From: Strigamia acuminata
Lineage: Eukaryota; Arthropoda; Chilopoda; Geophilomorpha; Linotaeniidae
Reading direction: 5' to 3'
DNA length: 64,000 nucleotides
Assembly (NCBI GenBank): GCA_949358305.1
Contig: OX442317.1
Span: 14,388,491 to 14,452,490, forward strand
The notes beneath the pieces are model-generated. The model was not told where the DNA came from. It ran no database searches and was given only the letters and a program-made list of their open reading frames with translations. Positions 44,545 through 57,167 of this stretch are shown here, piece by piece. The first letter of the stretch is position 1. Every line of letters begins with the position of its first letter. The translations under genes were made by a program, and so were the position numbers.

Positions 44545-46936
44545 TCGCTGCCGGCCAAAAAAGAAGAGAGCAGCCGCCCTGAAGGAACCGCATTCATGAA
44601 GAAAAGACCGAGCATACTGACTTTCACCATGCCTATATCCCTTGGCAAGAATCCACAACGAATCATAGAACCCCTTTTCCCAAATCGAAAATATATTGAC
44701 TCTTCTGTTAACAATACATTAACATGAACAGGAGCGGGTCCCCTGAAACGAGAAGATCCTAGACATACTGCAAAATAACCGGACTCTAACCTGCAACTCG
44801 TAATACAAAGAAACGACTAACAATCACAAAAAAAAGAGCTTGTCTCTCCCATAGAGATTGACCTGCAGTCAACTTTGGGAAACTGAGACCCCCAACCAAT
44901 GGGGTCAGTCAACGACAAGACACCACTAAACCACAAATAACCTTAAAGCTAAACTAACGAACCGACTTCTCATACACTTCCTTTAAGAGGTAGTTTGAAT
45001 CCTCAGACAAAATTCGCCCCTAAAGACACCGACTTACGCAAGCACCTGAGCTCAGCCATTGATCCATTCAGGAAGCCTGCCAAAGTTGACATCAAACTGA
45101 AACGAAAATGCCGCAGAAAGCTAAAGCAGATTCCTATCTAACTAAGCAAAAAACAACCAATTCATCGTTGGGACGCCAAGCGACCAACCTAAACAGGCGA
45201 TCAACTCACGACTTGATGATAAACAACCAGCCAAGCCAGCGACCGTCCACTCAGGCGGCAACTCACTGCAAAGATAAACTCGTGCCCAATTTCCTTTAAA
45301 CTAAATATCTTCCACTAGAAAGAACTAAACTAAACTGTGTAATGAACCAAAATAACAATTGGAACCAATAATACGCAATGTCAAAGAACACACCCCCAGT
45401 CTAACTACACCTGAAAAATCAAGAAAACTGTGCTCACTTTTTAAAAAACAGTTACCTGTTGACATTGCAGAAAACGAAACCCCTCCCTTAGTGAAATCTT
45501 CATTCAAACCTCTCTAGAACTCTCACCACGAGAAGCGGCCACTCAAATTTAAGACAAGTAACTTCAATCGTGCCCCACCCGACTAGTAGTACAAAATCTT
45601 TTCTCAATTTTTTTCCACTACAAGCAGGGCTCTGCTAAACTAACACAAGACAAGCCAAAAATTTGAATCTAAGAGCGCACAACACATAATTCCTTTTTTT
45701 AACGAAAAACTAGGGGTATCCCCTGACACCGCGAATTATCCTCAATGCTTTCTCCTCATTCGACCTTCTCTCTGGCTAACATCTCAGCTAAACCTTCCTT
45801 CCTATCATAACCCATTTTCCTCCCGACAGAAGAAGAATGCTGCCACGGCGTTTAAACCACTAATGCCGGAGCCAGAAAAGGTCGAAAAAAAACAACATCT
45901 GTGAATTTCTTTGTGAGAGAAACCCACCTTTTAAAAGTATAAACTATGAATTAACTAACCTTTGACTAACTAAGCTTTTATCTCAGAAGACTTCCGCGAG
46001 TATCTGATACGCCACTAACCTCAACCCCATGGTCGTGTGACCGTCAGACTCGTCGCAAAAAGCTCCGAAATCAAACACTAACAAAAAAGGCTAATTACTA
46101 ATTTCTACTATATCGTCGCCTCTACGTTCTCCTATTGGAAGCTAGCCCAAGGGGACTCGAAATCACGACTTACTCTTCATTTCTAACCTCTGCCCTTTTC
46201 TCTCATGAACCCCCAAAAAAAACTTGTGCACCTGTGTTCCGCCAAAAACACTTGTGCTTCTCTGCTCAAAACTTTGGGTAGGAGGGGGCGTGAAAACAAG
46301 TTGCGATCCACTCAACTTTGATCGCACATCTCCCAATGCTTGACGCATCTGACGAATTAACTGACTCAATCTCATGCATAGGCAAAAAGAAACCCGGATC
46401 CAAAGGAGGAGAAGACTTCCTTGCACAATCTAAGTACCAAGGCAAAGTTTACTGCCCATCTCGGACGAGCAATGGACAAGACCGAAAGTTGAACAGTGCT
46501 CAGAAGCTCAGGAGAACGTGAGCAACAGGAATTAAAGTATGGTGATGAAGTTCACCCTCTAAAACCGATTAGCTCCTCGTGTATTGGGTCCAATAACACG
46601 AGTGTCCACCAGAGAACCGACACGCCCAAAAAACAGTTCCGTTCCATCCCCCGCGAGACCGAAACCATGCCCCGACTGACGAGGACCCTCAAGAACTTTA
46701 CCTCATGCACCTTGAGTAAGTATACGAAACTAAACCAAAAAAAAAAAAACGCGTGGCTCTGCCTAAAAGAGAAAAGAATATAGAATCCCTGGCCCTTTCT
46801 CACATCAAGGTTGTTGGACTCGCACCTTGTCACTAAGGGCGAGTGTACCCTGTCCTAGAACAACCGAGAAAGTGAAAGAACTCTGCTTCTGGGCTCCTAA
46901 CCTTTCACTAACCCTAATGCTTGCACAAAAGTGCTT

Positions 46937-47132
46937 GCTTAAGCCTGATAGACTAAACTATCAATCGCTTAAGAACCTCTAATTCGCTTAAGCCTGACGG
47001 ACTTAACTATCAGCCGCTTAAAAAACCTCTTATTCGCTTAAGCCTGACGGACTGAACTATCATCCGCTTAAGACCATCTAATTGCTTAAGCCTGACTGAC
47101 TTAACTATCATCCGCTTAAGACTCTCTAAATG
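46937..47132 (+). repeat. Four-unit tandem repeat of hairpins, family 2
   Basis: Units of 48-50 bp begin at 46937, 46986, 47036 and 47084. Each starts with GCTTAAGCCTGA, has CTATCA in the middle and a second CGCTTA(A/-) block, so CTTAAGC can pair with GCTTAAG and the inner TGA with TCA. In unit 1 the inner stem is a full TGATAG/CTATCA. Confidence 0.7.
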
Positions 47133-47133
47133 C

Positions 47134-47300
47134 TTTTTCTATGGGTTTGTTGGGCCACCGTTAACCAACTAAAACCTTTTTCTTTGGGTTTGTTGGGCCA
47201 CCGTTAACCAACTAAAGCCATTTTTTCCAACTCGGGGTTCGACGGACCAACTGTTAACCGACTAAAGCCCTTTTTCTATTGTTCAGTTCGACTGACTTTG
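47134..47300 (+). repeat. Second tandem repeat series, family 2
   Basis: Two nearly identical 43-bp units contain GGTTTGTTGG and CCAACTAAA(A/G)CC. GTTGG pairs with CCAAC, and in the first unit GGTTT also pairs with AAACC. Two more diverged units follow (GTTCGACGG...CCGACTAAAG, then GTTCAGTTCGACTG). Confidence 0.6.
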
Positions 47301-49996
47301 GTTAGCAGTGCAAAATGAACCTATGCAAGTGACCGTTAACTCAACACTCACATGTTAATGCTAATTCCCTATCCAACGCGACTCTTGTAACGAGATCTCA
47401 CATGCTTATCACGTTACACATTGCAACGTCACGAGGCAGCTTTGGGAATTTGAGGGTTGACTGACGAATGCCCCGCCCTATCGGCGTACTTCAACAACCT
47501 CTCTTTTCTGTTTTGACAAATAAGACTTATCTCTCTTTGGCTCTTTCTAACCTTAATCCGAACCAACGGGGCTTATTGTCCTCTTTCTTCTCCTACTGCC
47601 ACTCTGACTGCAAGGCAATAGGCCTTGGCTCTTTGAACCCCAGTCCCAGAATGTATCCAAGAACTGAGTGTGGGACAACACTGGAATCCATTGTGAGTGG
47701 ACTACTTAACTATGCTACAACTAAATTCCCTAAGAAACAAATTCGGAAAACTATCTTAACTTAAACCGCAGGAACAACAAGTCTTCAAAAGAGAGAGAAG
47801 TGCTGCGTTTCTTTTTCCAAAAATGAAATTCTAAAACATCCTCAAACACTACCTCTCTCGCTGGCTTTGCTGACCAACCATTGTTCCATTCGTCAACGCG
47901 GCACTCTGCTCCGCCAACCGCAAATGGCTAAGCGCCAAATGGGTGCTCGAACAAGCAGGTTAACTAATCGCACAAAAAAAAACCCGAATATGTAACTTTC
48001 TATTTCTTATAAAGACAACTTTCAATAAAAAATAAATTTAAAGACTGTTAACCTCTAATATCTAATTCTACAACTTTGGAGTCTCGAAAAATGCTCTTAC
48101 AACCCTGATCTGATCAATTAAGCGCCCTTAAACCCCTTCCAACCACACAATGTGCAAGGTGGAGACTGCACTTACTAACATCAATTGTCTCGAATTTGAA
48201 AGACTGACCCTAATGGACGATCGTTTCACCCTGAACAAGCCCCAACATGCAGTAACTAACTTTCCAAAAAGGGGGGTACCCACCCAACTGATCTACAAGC
48301 GCCCTCGCAAAGACGCTTGGTGGCTGCGAACTTAACAAGCAATTTTCCCCAAAACTCTGAACTAACTTATAACTAAAAGGTTTACACCGAGAAAATAATG
48401 ACAAACCCAGTAACGCATCCAAACTTCCTAACCAATTGTGAACGCACTAAAACAAAGGTACAACACGCTGGAAGTGGGAACATCTACAAATTCTTAGCAG
48501 TAACTTCTCAAAAACCTTTTATCACAAACGAGACTGAATGGAGGACTGATTCCTAAATTTCCGCTTTCTCTAATTAAACAGCTAGTGTGGCTTATCTTAT
48601 CTCAACCCACGCACAGGTTCTTCTGAAAAACCTCACACACTAACACCTGCTTAAACAATCAACTAAATAATACGGAAGTCCCCCAAAATACGATCAAAAC
48701 GCACTCTTCCATGTGGTCAGTCCACTGAAAGGCTGGCGGACAAACACGGCGGCCATTGAGACGGGATCCCTCGCCTCCACTCTCCCACGCAACCCAATAT
48801 AACTGGCTGAGTGTAGTAGGGGAGAAGGAGCGACCACTCGATTGCCACAACCGAAAGAACAAGCAAACGAGCGCGGGACCGCTTCTCATCAGCCTCAAAC
48901 ATGGCCAATCTGCCGTCAGTCAACCTAACAGTTCACAATAGACCTGACCTCAAAACTTAATCAACTCTTAAAGCTAGAAAGAACTTCAAACACAAGCAAA
49001 CAAAATTTTAGACTGAGAGAAGTGTCCAAGTGCTTACAGCCTTTCAAAATATTATAACCAAACTTATTTCGAAAATTCAGGAGCGTGGCTCTTTCTCAAA
49101 TTGCTTGAGCAAGGGGACCATACTCTCAGGTCGCTCCCACGCAAAGCACCGAGTCTGCTCACACAGTAAAACGTTAAACATAACTGCCTGTATCAACTTC
49201 AAAACCAAAAAACCAAACACCGCAAAAGCACCTGGATAAAACTCTCAATCTTAACAAACTTCTTTCTAAACTAATAAAAGCAAAGCTTGTCTTCTTTCTT
49301 TTCTGCCCTGACGGCAGGCGTCCACCTTCCCGTACGACTTGGCGTTAATGCTCAGTTGACTGGAGCGTGACTTGTCCTTTGACTTGTCTGCACCGACCAG
49401 CAACCCGCTTGCACCGCTAACTGTCCAGCCGTCTTCATCGTCCTGATGTGCCAACCACATGATGCGACCTTGCAACCACAAGCTCCTTGAAGACAATTGC
49501 ATTGTCCCGCTCAGCTTGACTTGACTCGTACACACCACACTGACACCTCCTGGACAAGCTCAACAACAGGAAGGCAAAACTAAATTCTAACTTAATTCAA
49601 ACAGAAACTCCCCTGCTTTAAGCAGTTATATGGAGTGCAAAACTTAAACGCTAACTTAAATACAAAAAAGCACACTTCCCCTCCCCCCAGAAGGAACACA
49701 TCAAAAACCCAGAAAACAGCCCACCAAAAATACACTTTAATAACTAAAAATGTTCTTCTTCTTTCAGGCTGTAGCTGTTCAACTTGCACATTGCGTTGTG
49801 TTTGACTTGGCAGACTCAGGACGTCAATGGCCGCTCTCACGTGACTCTCTGGCGTGCGCACTTGATGCCGGCCGCTCACGGAACCAGCCGTACAAACGAA
49901 CCAACTGGCACGCACCAACCCACTTGAATCACTTGCTGAACATCCAAATGACCTCTTTTCCATGCGCGCTGTACACACGTGCACGAAATCCTGGAA

Positions 49997-50007
49997 TCAC
50001 GGTACCA
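49997..50007 (-). other. Candidate primer-binding site, family 2
   Basis: TGGTACCGTGA in element orientation differs from the tRNA-His complement TGGTGCCGTGA at one base. It starts 13 bases inside the 5' LTR boundary, farther than usual, so the assignment is tentative. Confidence 0.4.
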
Positions 50008-50020
50008 AAAAACAGCTCCC

Positions 50021-51599
50021 TGTAGCAAACAACCTTGGATCTCACAGGGGAGGACTGGCGAATTGGTCACCAAACTCTGGAAACCGCCCGAGACTGTATA
50101 GTGGTTGATGAAACAAGCTGAAATCCTCTCTCTGAGCCCAAGCCTAACTTGAAGAAGGATTAGGCCTGACTGCATGAAACTAGGCCTGACTGCATTTAGA
50201 TAAAGTGATTGGCAAAACCTCTTTAGCTGCTGGGTAGAAATTCCGGGCTCCCAGGGAGGAGGAGAGCTGGCAAAGCTCTCTACTCACAAGTCATCATGTT
50301 TATTGAAGTAAAATAAACCCAGGAATAATTTATCCAAAGAAGGAGGAAAAACATCAACTGGCTTTAATACTTAACAACTGATAACAACTGAGTTGCTTCT
50401 TTAGCAACCTACTCTTAACAACTGGTCACCTGATTACAATAAATGTCAGTGACCAAACAATACAGATTTGAATAATAACAATAGTGCCAACAAGGTTTCC
50501 GTATATAGACAACAGATGTCAAACTTAACATAAATAAAGGCAAAACTTAACCTAACACCTTGAAAACAGTATGACCTGTGCAAACAGCACTTCACTTAAA
50601 CTTAACAGATAATTCAAAGGCTAAAACTAACATTAACTGCACTCAAAACACAATGCTGAGCCCAAACCCCAATTGCCACCAAAAGAGGGCGCAAAGTGTC
50701 ACAAACCTTAACCCGTAACAACCATACAATAACAAAGGTAAAAGCTTAGATTAACAACCCTTAATATTGGTAATTTATACAAACAATAACTAGTAAATAT
50801 TCCCTATGTCCAGGTCTCCTCAAAACCCCAAAAGAAATAATAACAGGGCAACAGTGCAGCACCAAATCCAAGATGGCGACCATGCAACTGCTAAAATGAC
50901 GTGAATGGAGCCAAACAAGGTCGCGAGCGACTCACAGGCCTTCTCAACGATGGATCTGCGTCTTAGAACGGTCAGTACAGCTTTCCCAGTGCTTGGGCAT
51001 TGAAACCCGACCAATTCAACTCATTTGCAGGACCCACACGACCACGAGAGGCGTCGCAAGGCGTACGCTCACGCCCGACGCTCGCAAACGCTCACAAACG
51101 ATGTCCAACGCCCATCCAGCGACCCAAGACACCTGTGGACTACCTTAAACACCAATACAAGTTAGTATAAATTAAATCACAAGCAAAATAAGCACCAAAA
51201 ACTACAATTGTGCTTATTTCAGGTTCTTCCCATCTCCCAGTTCACTTGCGCTATGGCGGCCATCTTGCCGATGCACGCCTATCTCCTTCGCAAGTGAACT
51301 GGAAACAGGAGAGAACTTACAAATACTAGAAATAACTCAGAAACGTGAAAAAGACACATAAATTAATTACAAAAGACTAAAAACACAACTTTCAAACATT
51401 CCAGGTGTGGCAGGCGAAGTGACAACCCTCTTGAACTACCAGGATCGTGACAACAAAGCGGCAAACCAACTGGGCATGTCAGATATGTGTTAAAAATCTA
51501 TCTAAACTTGACAACAAAATTAAAAAGCCTTTTCTTTCTTTCAGAAGATGAACAACGTGAAATCTCCAGATCCTTTTTGTTGCGTTCTTGCTCGCAACA
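50021..51599 (-). repeat. 5' LTR of family 2
   Basis: This 1579-bp repeat contains, in element orientation, the 14-bp inverted repeat (51302-51237), TATATA (50507-50502) and AATAAA (50304-50299). TATA-to-AATAAA spacing is about 200 bp, a plausible U3-R arrangement. Confidence 0.85.
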
Positions 51600-54500
51600 G
51601 TGCTAAGTCAACTGTGATGTCAAATGAGATCAAAAGTTTATTCTTTCAAATTACTGCTTGGATGTTGCTAACACTTACATTGAAGCCTTCTACTAAGGTT
51701 TAAACACTATTTCTAAACATTCAGAGACATTGGTCTTGTGGTGTTTGTGCTAAGTCAACTGTGACGTCAAATGAGATCAAAAGTTTATTCTTTCAAATTA
51801 TTGCTTGGATGTTGCTAAAACTTACATTGAAGCTTTCTACTAAGGTTTAAACACTATTTCAGAACATTCAGAGACATTGGTCTTGTGATGTTTGTGCTAA
51901 GTCAACTGTGATGTCAAATGAGATCAAAAGTTTATTCTTTCAAATCATTGCTTGGATGTTGCTAAAACTTACATTAAAGCTTTCTACTAAGGTTTAAACA
52001 CTATTTCAAAACATTCAGAGACATTGGTCTTGTGATGTTTGTGCTAAGTCAACTGTGATGAGATCAAAAGTCTATTCTCCCAAATTAGTGCTTGGATGTT
52101 GCTAAAACTTACATTAAAGCTTTCTACTAAGGTTTAAACACTATTTCAAAACATTCAGAGACATTGGTCTTGTGATGTTTGTGCTAAGTCAACTGTGATG
52201 AGATCAAAAGTCTATTCTCCAAAATCATTGCTTGGATGTTGCTAAAACTTACATTGAAGCCTTCTACTAAGGTTTAAACACTATTTCAGAACATTCAGAC
52301 ACATTGGTCTTGTGGTGTTTGTGCTAAGTCAACTGTGACGTCAAATGAGATCAAAAGTTTATTCTTTCAAATTATTGCTTGGATGTTGCTAAAACTTACA
52401 TTGAAGCTTTCTACTAAGATTTAAACACTATTTCAGAACATTCAGAAACATTGGTCTTGTGATGTTTGTGCTAAGTCAACTGTGATGTCAAATGGGATCA
52501 AAAGTTTATTCTTCCAAATCATTGCTTGGATGTTGCTAAAACTTACATTGAAGCCTTCTACTAAGGTTTAAACACTATTTCAGAACATTCAGAGACATTG
52601 GTCTTGTGATGTTTGTGCTAAGTCAACTGTGATGTCAAATGAGATCAAAAGTTTATTCTTTCAAATCATTGCTTGGATGTTGCTAAAACTTACATTAAAG
52701 CTTTCTACTAAAGTTTAAACACTATTTCAGAACATTCAGAGACATTGGTCTTGTGGTGTTTGTGCTAAGTCAACTGTGATGAGATCAAAAGTCTATTCTC
52801 CCAAATCATTGCTTAGATGTTGCTAAAACTTACATTGAAGCCGTCTACTAAGGTTTAAACACTATTTCAGAACATTTAGAGACATTGGTCTTGTGGTGTT
52901 TGTGCTAAGTCAACTGTGATGAGATCAAAAGTCTATTTTCCCAAATCATTTCTTGGATGTTGCTAAAACTTACATTAAAGCTTTCTACTAAGGTTTAAAC
53001 ACTATTTCAAAACATTCAGAGACATTGGTCTTGTGATGTTTGTGCTAAGTCAACTGTGATGAGATCAAAAGTCTATTCTCCCAAATCATTGCTTGGATGT
53101 TGCTAAAACTTACATTAAAGCTTTCTACTAAGGTTTAAACACTATTTCAAAACATTCAGAGACATTGGTCTTGTGATGTTTGTGCTAAGTCAACTGTGAT
53201 GAGATCAAAAGTCTATTCTCCCAAATCATTGCTTGGATGTTGCTAAAACTTACATTGAAGCCTTCTACTAAGGTTTAAACACTATTTCAGAACATTCAGA
53301 GACATTGGTTTGTGGTGTTTGTGCTAAGTCAACTGTGATGTCAAATGGGATCAAAAGTTTATTCTTCCAAATCATTGTTTGGATGTTGCTAAAACTTACA
53401 TTGAAGCCTTCTACTAAAGTTTAAACACTATTTCAGAACATTCAGAGACATTGGTCTTGTGATGTTTGTGCTAAGTCAACTGTGATGTCAAATGAGATCA
53501 AAAGTTTATTCTTTCAAATTACTGCTTGGATGTTGCTAACACTTACATTGAAGCCTTCTACTAAGGTTTAAACACTATTTCTAAACATTCAGAGACATTG
53601 GTCTTGTGGTGTTTGTGCTAAGTCAACTGTGACGTCAAATGAGATCAAAAGTTTATTCTTTCAAATTATTGCTTGGATGTTGCTAAAACTTACATTGAAG
53701 CTTTCTACTAAGGTTTAAACACTATTTCAGAACATTCAGAGACATTGGTCTTGTGATGTTTGTGCTAAGTCAACTGTGATGTCAAATGAGATCAAAAGTT
53801 TATTCTTTCAAATCATTGCTTGGATGTTGCTAAAACTTACATTAAAGCTTTCTACTAAAGTTTAAACACTATTTCAGAACATTCAGAGACATTGGTCTTG
53901 TGGTGTTTGTGCTAAGTCAACTGTGATGAGATCAAAAGTCTATTCTCCCAAATCATTGCTTAGATGTTGCTAAAACTTACATTGAAGCCGTCTACTAAGG
54001 TTTAAACACTATTTCAAAACATTCAGAGACATTGGTCTTGTGATGTTTGTGCTAAGTCAACTGTGATGAGATCAAAAGTCTATTCTCCCAAATCATTGCT
54101 TGGATGTTGCTAAAACTTACATTGAAGCCTTCTACTAAGGTTTAAACACTATTTCAGAACATTCAGAGACATTGGTTTGTGGTGTTTGTGCTAAGTCAAC
54201 TGTGATGTCAAATGAGATCAAAAGTTTATTCTTTCAAATTATTGCTTGGATGTTGCTAACACTTACATTGAAGCCTTCTACTAAGGTTTAAATACTATTT
54301 CTAAACATTCAGAGACATTGGTCTTGTGGTGTTTGTGCTAAGTCAACTGTGATGAGATCAAAAGTCTATTCTCCCAAATCATTGCTTGGATGTTGCTAAA
54401 ACTTACATTGAAGCCTTCTACTAAGGTTTAAACACTATTTCAGAACATTCAGAGACATTGGTTTGTGGTGTTTGTGCTAAGTCAACTGTGATGTCAAATG

Positions 54501-54947
54501 AGATCAAAAGTTTATTCTTTCAAATTATTGCTTGGATGTTGCTAAAACTAACATTGAAGCCTTCTACTAAGGTTTAAACACTATTTCAGAACATTCAGAG
54601 ACATTGGTCTTGTGGTGTTTGTGCTAAGTCAACTGTGATGTCAAATGAGATCAAAAGTTTATTCTTTCAAATTACTGCTTGGATGTTGCTAACACTTACA
54701 TTGAAGCCTTCTACTAAGGTTTAAACACTATTTCTAAACATTCAGAGACATTGGTCTTGTGGTGTTTGTGCTAAGTCAACTGTGACGTCAAATGAGATCA
54801 AAAGTTTATTCTTTCAAATTATTGCTTGGATGTTGCTAAAACTTACATTGAAGCTTTCTACTAAGGTTTAAACACTATTTCAGAACATTCAGAGACATTG
54901 GTCTTGTGATGTTTGTGCTAAGTCAACTGTGATGAGATCAAAAGTCT
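51600..54947 (+). repeat. Satellite array, block IV
   Basis: About 23 monomers of the same satellite run in the same direction. GAAGCCGTCTACTAAGG recurs near 52837 and 53986, so the local higher-order spacing (about 1.15 kb) is shorter than in block III. No gene is seen. Confidence 0.95.
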
Positions 54948-56707
54948 TGTTGCGAATCAGTTCGAAACAGGAAATGCTTCTCAAAATATAAAGGAAAGAA
55001 AAGATGGTGAAAGTTGAAATAAGTCCGAACTTTTCACTAAAAAAGAAAAGAAAGAAAGAAATAAATTAGCTAAATTTATTTACCTTTCAGAAGACAATCA
55101 GTTGTCACTTAGTAGAAGTCGAATAGGCATAATCTCGAGTTGTCGATCACGTTGAAGTTCTAGGAGGTTCTGAAAAGGAGTTCGAGCTTTTAAATAATTG
55201 TTCATATCGGAAATTAATTGCTATAGCTTATCTGAATGTGAAGAACTCCCCGGGTCGTGATACAAGCTCGGGAGTCGAGTATGTCTGAAAGGAAAATACG
55301 GGTTAATTATAATCGAGGTTTACAGTTTTTCATTCGCGTTGTTTTATCACTTACGGATAAATAAAGACGGTTCGCTGGATTGGGGTAGAAGTCACGAATC
55401 TGCCTCAAATGTGGGAATAACTGTAAATGAGAGAAGGTTTAAATTAAAACGGATGTTTGGTTTGGTTAAATATGTTTACATGAAATGTTAAGTTATGTTT
55501 TAATTTATAACCGATTATTTGCTCACCTTAAGTTTACGAAATCCGGAGGAATGGGGCAGGAGTCACCGGCCTGCTTCATATGAGGGAATGACTGTAAATA
55601 AAGAATGTATAAGTTAGATATAATTGCGTTACTTGTTAAATTTATGTTTGACTTTATACTCGTGAAATTATTTACCTTAAGTTTGGCTGAATCCGGATGC
55701 AATTCGGTTCGGGAGTTGCACGAGGCTGTAAATAGATATTAAGTTTTATTTACACTTGTTATTCATTCAAATATTTATTTACCTTGTAGTTATATCGGTG
55801 AAGAACATCTCACGAGGTTGCAAAGTCGAGGAGACGGAAATCGTACGGCTTGGTTCGGGTGATGGACGCTGAAATGGCCAAAAGAAACGCTCGTTTAAGC
55901 TCAAAGACACAAGCAATATGTTGGAAGGAAATACATATGTGCCTACTTACCTGAGCGGTAATTCATGGGATCGCGGGAGAGAAGTAATCCGCAGCAAAAG
56001 GCGATCGTGAGCGACGGCGTTGCATGAGGTCGGCCATTTTCAGTCGTTGAGACCCGGATGAAGCGTGCGGTTGAAAGTTTCTTCGATTATCTGCTAATGT
56101 AAATAGAAATTAGGTTTGCATGAATAATTAGAGGAATTAGTTTAGGTAATTTGATCACTTTCACTCCTGATTTAATTTCGATGTGAGAGTAGACGATTTG
56201 CGAGGGATGACAAGACGCGATGGAGCATTCATACTCGCAAATGACGTCATTTACAGAGGAGTTGTATTTTGTTAATGTTTATATAACTCAAGTTGTTGTT
56301 TGCTCGTTTTAAACATGTTTTTATCTCGGATTGCTGCTTCCTATGTGATCTGAGAAGTTTATTTAAGTTTGATTATTTGTATTCACTCAGTTGCAATGTT
56401 AGGCTTAAAATCATAACCCTTGTTTTGTGACACTTGATATTTAATTGTTGTCAATCTCGTGTCACGTTTCGTCTCATTGTTAAAAGGATTAAATTCCTCA
56501 CTTGCGAATAAAATATCAAGTTGAATAGTCAACTCCTCTCTCTCTCCATATCTCCTTGCAAAACAACAAAAAAATGCTGAAGACCAGGCATAACGACGAG
56601 AGTCGATGCGACTCAGATCGGGCGATTTGCACAAGGCAAATAAATGCTCCGTGCCCGAATCCTATCTTCGGATCGCTGGCGTCGAAATCGACAGGCGATA
56701 CGAAAAA
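54948..56707 (+). repeat. 5' LTR of family 1 copy 3
   Basis: This 1760-bp repeat runs from TGTTGCGAATC to CGATACGAAAAA. The antisense intron ladder lies on the minus strand at 55037-56158. Confidence 0.85.
56242..56286 (+). promoter_or_regulatory. LTR promoter: CRE palindrome plus TATA box, copy 3
   Basis: TGACGTCA at 56242-56249 and TATATAA at 56280-56286 lie upstream of the ATG at 56574. The expected transcript start near 56310 would leave a leader of about 260 bases inside the LTR. Confidence 0.55.
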
Positions 56708-57167
56708 GTGGTGCCGTGGACCAAAATGCGAGCCAGGGAAGTGTGGGCCTAATTCGAATGGAGACGATTCGAAAATAGAAATGGCGGACGTACAGCAAAA
56801 GGAATTGTTTCAAGTGGAAACAAGGACGACTGTTCGCCAAGAGAGCAATGCTGAGAAGCTGGCGGTAAGACGTAGAAAATATGAGAGAATTAATCGAGAA
56901 AAGGCGCTGAAGATTGAGCATGCTGCACGCCTCGTGAAGTGGAAAATAGCCGCTCTTAATCGGAAGACGTTAGGCCTGAAGATTAAACTAACATTCGAAT
57001 GTACCGTTAAGAAGTTTACAGCAAAGGGGGCCACATACGAAGACACAACGCAATGGAGATACGGATATGGTGTTGGAACGTCGGGACAACGCGAAAAAAG
57101 CTCAGTTCAAGACGGAGCCGACGACGAAGCGAGCATCGAGATGAGAATCCATTACAAAGAGACTTAA
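56574..57167 (+). CDS. Unrecognised basic 197-residue protein of family 1, copy 3
   Basis: This is the same product as in copy 1, differing at one visible residue (ETRTT for ETKTT). The ATG lies 134 bases before the LTR end and follows an A run. The frame continues through the primer-binding site at 56709-56718 without a stop. An internal ATG at 56781 (ATGGCGG) would give a 128-residue protein wholly outside the LTR. Cysteines cluster in the first 65 residues; residues about 85-135 are rich in Arg, Lys and Glu and look helical. I recognise no family. The gag position and retention in three copies favour a real product, but expression is unproven. Confidence 0.5.
   Translation: MLKTRHNDESRCDSDRAICTRQINAPCPNPIFGSLASKSTGDTKKWCRGPKCEPGKCGPNSNGDDSKIEMADVQQKELFQVETRTTVRQESNAEKLAVRRRKYERINREKALKIEHAARLVKWKIAALNRKTLGLKIKLTFECTVKKFTAKGATYEDTTQWRYGYGVGTSGQREKSSVQDGADDEASIEMRIHYKET
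56709..56718 (+). other. Primer-binding site, tRNA-His-like, copy 3
   Basis: TGGTGCCGTG lies one base after the 5' LTR, as in the other family 1 copies. Confidence 0.65.

Larger units (their letters stand above)
44545..50020 (-). other. Internal region of family 2, no recognisable gene
   Basis: Short frames exist on both strands, the longest about 130 codons at 49592-49984 on the minus strand, but none resembles a known retroelement protein or shows domain motifs. The region contains hairpin-forming tandem repeats at 46937-47300. The left edge reads, in element orientation, a pyrimidine run, GGCCGGCAGCGA, then the 3' LTR. Confidence 0.55.
42966..51599 (-). mobile_element. Family 2 LTR element (full length, non-autonomous)
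   Basis: The 8634-bp element has 1579-bp LTRs (42966-44544 and 50021-51599) and a 5476-bp internal region. In element orientation the LTR runs TGTTGCGAGC...TTGCTACA (canonical TG...CA). Minus orientation is supported by the primer-like site next to the right LTR and by TATA then AATAAA order within the LTR. No pol frame is found. Flanking satellite does not show a target duplication: the left flank ends at CTTTCTAC and the right begins at GTGCTAAGTC, about 60 bp apart in the monomer. Confidence 0.8.

Noticed and set aside
49592-49984. 130-codon minus-strand frame near the 5' end of family 2
   Set aside because: No gag-like or other motif; composition follows the local sequence. I cannot support it as a gene without a second copy.
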